From the NCBI RefSeq assembly GCF_014205795.1, contig NZ_JACHCN010000014.1, forward strand, positions 1-64,000: DNA of 64,000 bases, read 5' to 3'. The notes below the pieces were generated by a model. The model ran no database searches, was not told where the DNA came from, and saw nothing but the letters and a program-made list of their open reading frames with translations. The first letter of the stretch is position 1; every line of letters starts with the position of its first letter. Position numbers and translations under genes: made by a program. The DNA is from Rhodanobacter sp. MP7CTX1 (GTDB lineage Bacteria; Pseudomonadota; Gammaproteobacteria; Xanthomonadales; Rhodanobacteraceae). Positions 62,588-64,000 of the stretch are shown one piece after another.

Positions 62588-64000
62588 TCACGAATCAAGC
62601 TGGATACCGGCATCGCGCAGCAGTTCGCGCAGCCCGCTCAGCTGCGGCTCGTAATTCTTCCAGCGCTGCATCGCGCTTCGGTAGATGGGCTCACGTACCT
62701 GCACCACGCTGGCGGTGGCAACCGGATTCGGGTTCTCCTCGAAACGCAGGCAGCCGTCATGCCAGGGCAGGCCACAGAATTCCAGCAACTGACGCGAACT
62801 GGACTCCTGGCTATTCACCAGGGTTTCGTATGGCATCTCCAGGATCCGCCCCGGAAACACACGCCGCCAATGCCCCATAAGGCGATCAAACAGAACGAAG
62901 TATCTACCCGTATCAAGCAGATCGAATGAGTAGCCGAAGCGACGTGATTTAGGCGGGAAAAGCTGGCGGAAATTACTGAGGCAGGTATCCATCGGATCGC
63001 GCCGCAGGCAGATGATTTTTGCATTCGGAAACGCGTTGGCGATGAACCCCGCATACAGAAAGTTGTGCGGCAGCTTGTCGATGAAGCGCGGTTTGTGAGC
63101 GGTCCCGGGTCGGGTGCTGGAAAGATAGATTTCGCCCAATTGCTTCCAGTCAACTTCGCGTGCCCCGGTGATGGTCGCGGCGTCGATCAATGCGGAAGTC
63201 TTGCTGCCCGAAAGATGCTTGAGCGACATTCCGAAGTTCAGCAGCTCTCCCGCGGAATGCACGTCGGGATGGCTGGAGATGATGCGATCCACCAGGGTGG
63301 TGCCGGTGCGTGGCATGCCGATGATGAAGATGGGTTCTTCACTCGGGCAGCCTGCCGCCGGGGCGCGCGGCTGCGGGAATGTTTCCGCAATGGCCGTAAA
63401 CAACGCCTCGTCCTGTCGGATCGAGTAGTCGCGGTTCGCACCTGCCGTTTTTCCACGTACGAGATGCTCAAACGCGTTTGGATAGTCGGCGAGATCTTCG
63501 TATTCCTTGGCTAGTGCCATATGCAGACAAACCAGCGCAGCGGCATCCGCCGCATCCGCACCGATGTGCGACAACTGCGCTTGCAACCGCGCCACGTGAT
63601 TGTTGGCTGGCGTCTGCTTGCGCAACTGCGCCAGGCCGAGATGAGCTCGCCAGTAGTGCGGATCCAACGCCAGGCACGCCTCGATTTCGGCCTCGGAGGT
63701 TGCTAATTCGCCTGCTGACAACAATGCGGTGGCGAGGTTGTAGTGATAAGCCGCATGGTGTGGCGCCAACGTCACTGCCTGGCGGTATGCGGTTACCGCA
63801 GCAACGTAGTCGCCGACTTGTGTATAGATCGCACCCAACGTGTCGAGCATCGCCGGATCGACCGGTGACAAGGTCACGGCACGATCAGCAACGACCTTTG
63901 CATCACGATTTCTGTTGGCGAGCGTGAGCGCTTTCGCAAATTGCACCATGAATTCGACGCGCGCAGGATCCAGTAAGACTGCCTTGCGCAGATATTCCAA
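62588..64000 (-). CDS. TPR repeat sulfotransferase family protein (5'-truncated by window)
   Basis: A protein that continues beyond the right end of the window; 470 residues are visible, with no start codon inside. The first 150 residues are tetratricopeptide repeats (AVTLSPVDPAMLDTLGAIYT, then AVTAYRQAVTLAPHHAAYHY). The C-terminal 280 residues are a sulfotransferase domain with the PAPS-binding loop FIIGMPRTGTTLVDRII and the 3'-phosphate motif CLRRDPMDTCLSNFRQLF. Such fusions are common in Xanthomonadales and some modify surface polysaccharides or peptides. The acceptor is unknown. Confidence 0.88.
   Translation of the reverse strand: MEYLRKAVLLDPARVEFMVQFAKALTLANRNRDAKVVADRAVTLSPVDPAMLDTLGAIYTQVGDYVAAVTAYRQAVTLAPHHAAYHYNLATALLSAGELATSEAEIEACLALDPHYWRAHLGLAQLRKQTPANNHVARLQAQLSHIGADAADAAALVCLHMALAKEYEDLADYPNAFEHLVRGKTAGANRDYSIRQDEALFTAIAETFPQPRAPAAGCPSEEPIFIIGMPRTGTTLVDRIISSHPDVHSAGELLNFGMSLKHLSGSKTSALIDAATITGAREVDWKQLGEIYLSSTRPGTAHKPRFIDKLPHNFLYAGFIANAFPNAKIICLRRDPMDTCLSNFRQLFPPKSRRFGYSFDLLDTGRYFVLFDRLMGHWRRVFPGRILEMPYETLVNSQESSSRQLLEFCGLPWHDGCLRFEENPNPVATASVVQVREPIYRSAMQRWKNYEPQLSGLRELLRDAGIQLDS

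Overview
The window is GC-rich, densely coding chromosomal DNA. The gene families, the abundance of intergenic palindromic repeats with a RAYT transposase, and the set of exported peptidases suggest a gammaproteobacterium of the Xanthomonadales, most likely Rhodanobacteraceae (Rhodanobacter, Dyella or Frateuria type). That placement is inferred from protein resemblance, not from a marker gene. I see no rRNA, tRNA, CRISPR array, phage or plasmid gene.

Layout. 0-4 kb: a BlaI/BlaR1-type repressor and membrane metallopeptidase pair with clear operators, then a RAYT transposase gene broken by one stop codon. 3-7.3 kb: class Ia ribonucleotide reductase nrdA-nrdB on the minus strand. Its leader holds a cobalamin riboswitch, and its promoter appears to be covered by two NrdR-like boxes. 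7.4-13.6 kb: an acyl-CoA synthetase, a PII protein, ubiK, comM and a CPA-type antiporter. 13.7-18 kb: the glyoxylate shunt (aceB-aceA) with a divergent LysR regulator. 18-26.4 kb: housekeeping genes (an acyltransferase, arfB, truC, ubiJ-ubiB, trmL, pssA, a GNAT enzyme, a YdcH-like protein). 26.7-34.9 kb: a two-component system, a large trimeric autotransporter adhesin and a secreted subtilase; this is the most accessory-looking block. 35-40 kb: ttcA, an aromatic aminotransferase, rdgC, a YgjP-like metallopeptidase, a membrane methyltransferase and a fatty acid hydroxylase. 40.7-50.3 kb: seven same-strand genes, mostly hydrolases, including two tandem S10 carboxypeptidases, a phosphatase/phospholipase, proline iminopeptidase and an M1 aminopeptidase. 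50.5-64 kb: Lrp/AsnC and EamA genes, a GST, ubiE, an amidohydrolase, plsB, two lipoproteins, an AI-2E family protein and a TPR-sulfotransferase that runs off the window.

Themes. (1) DNA precursor supply looks controlled twice at one promoter, by NrdR-type repression and by B12, which implies that a B12-dependent reductase exists elsewhere in the genome. (2) Ubiquinone synthesis is represented by ubiK, ubiB, ubiJ and ubiE. (3) A sensor kinase gene and the adhesin gene are divergent across a region with helically phased GTGA repeats, and the adhesin is followed directly by a secreted protease. (4) A set of exported and cytoplasmic peptidases could together degrade proline-containing peptides. 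(5) At least five families of intergenic palindromes recur here; some reach into the 3' ends of genes.
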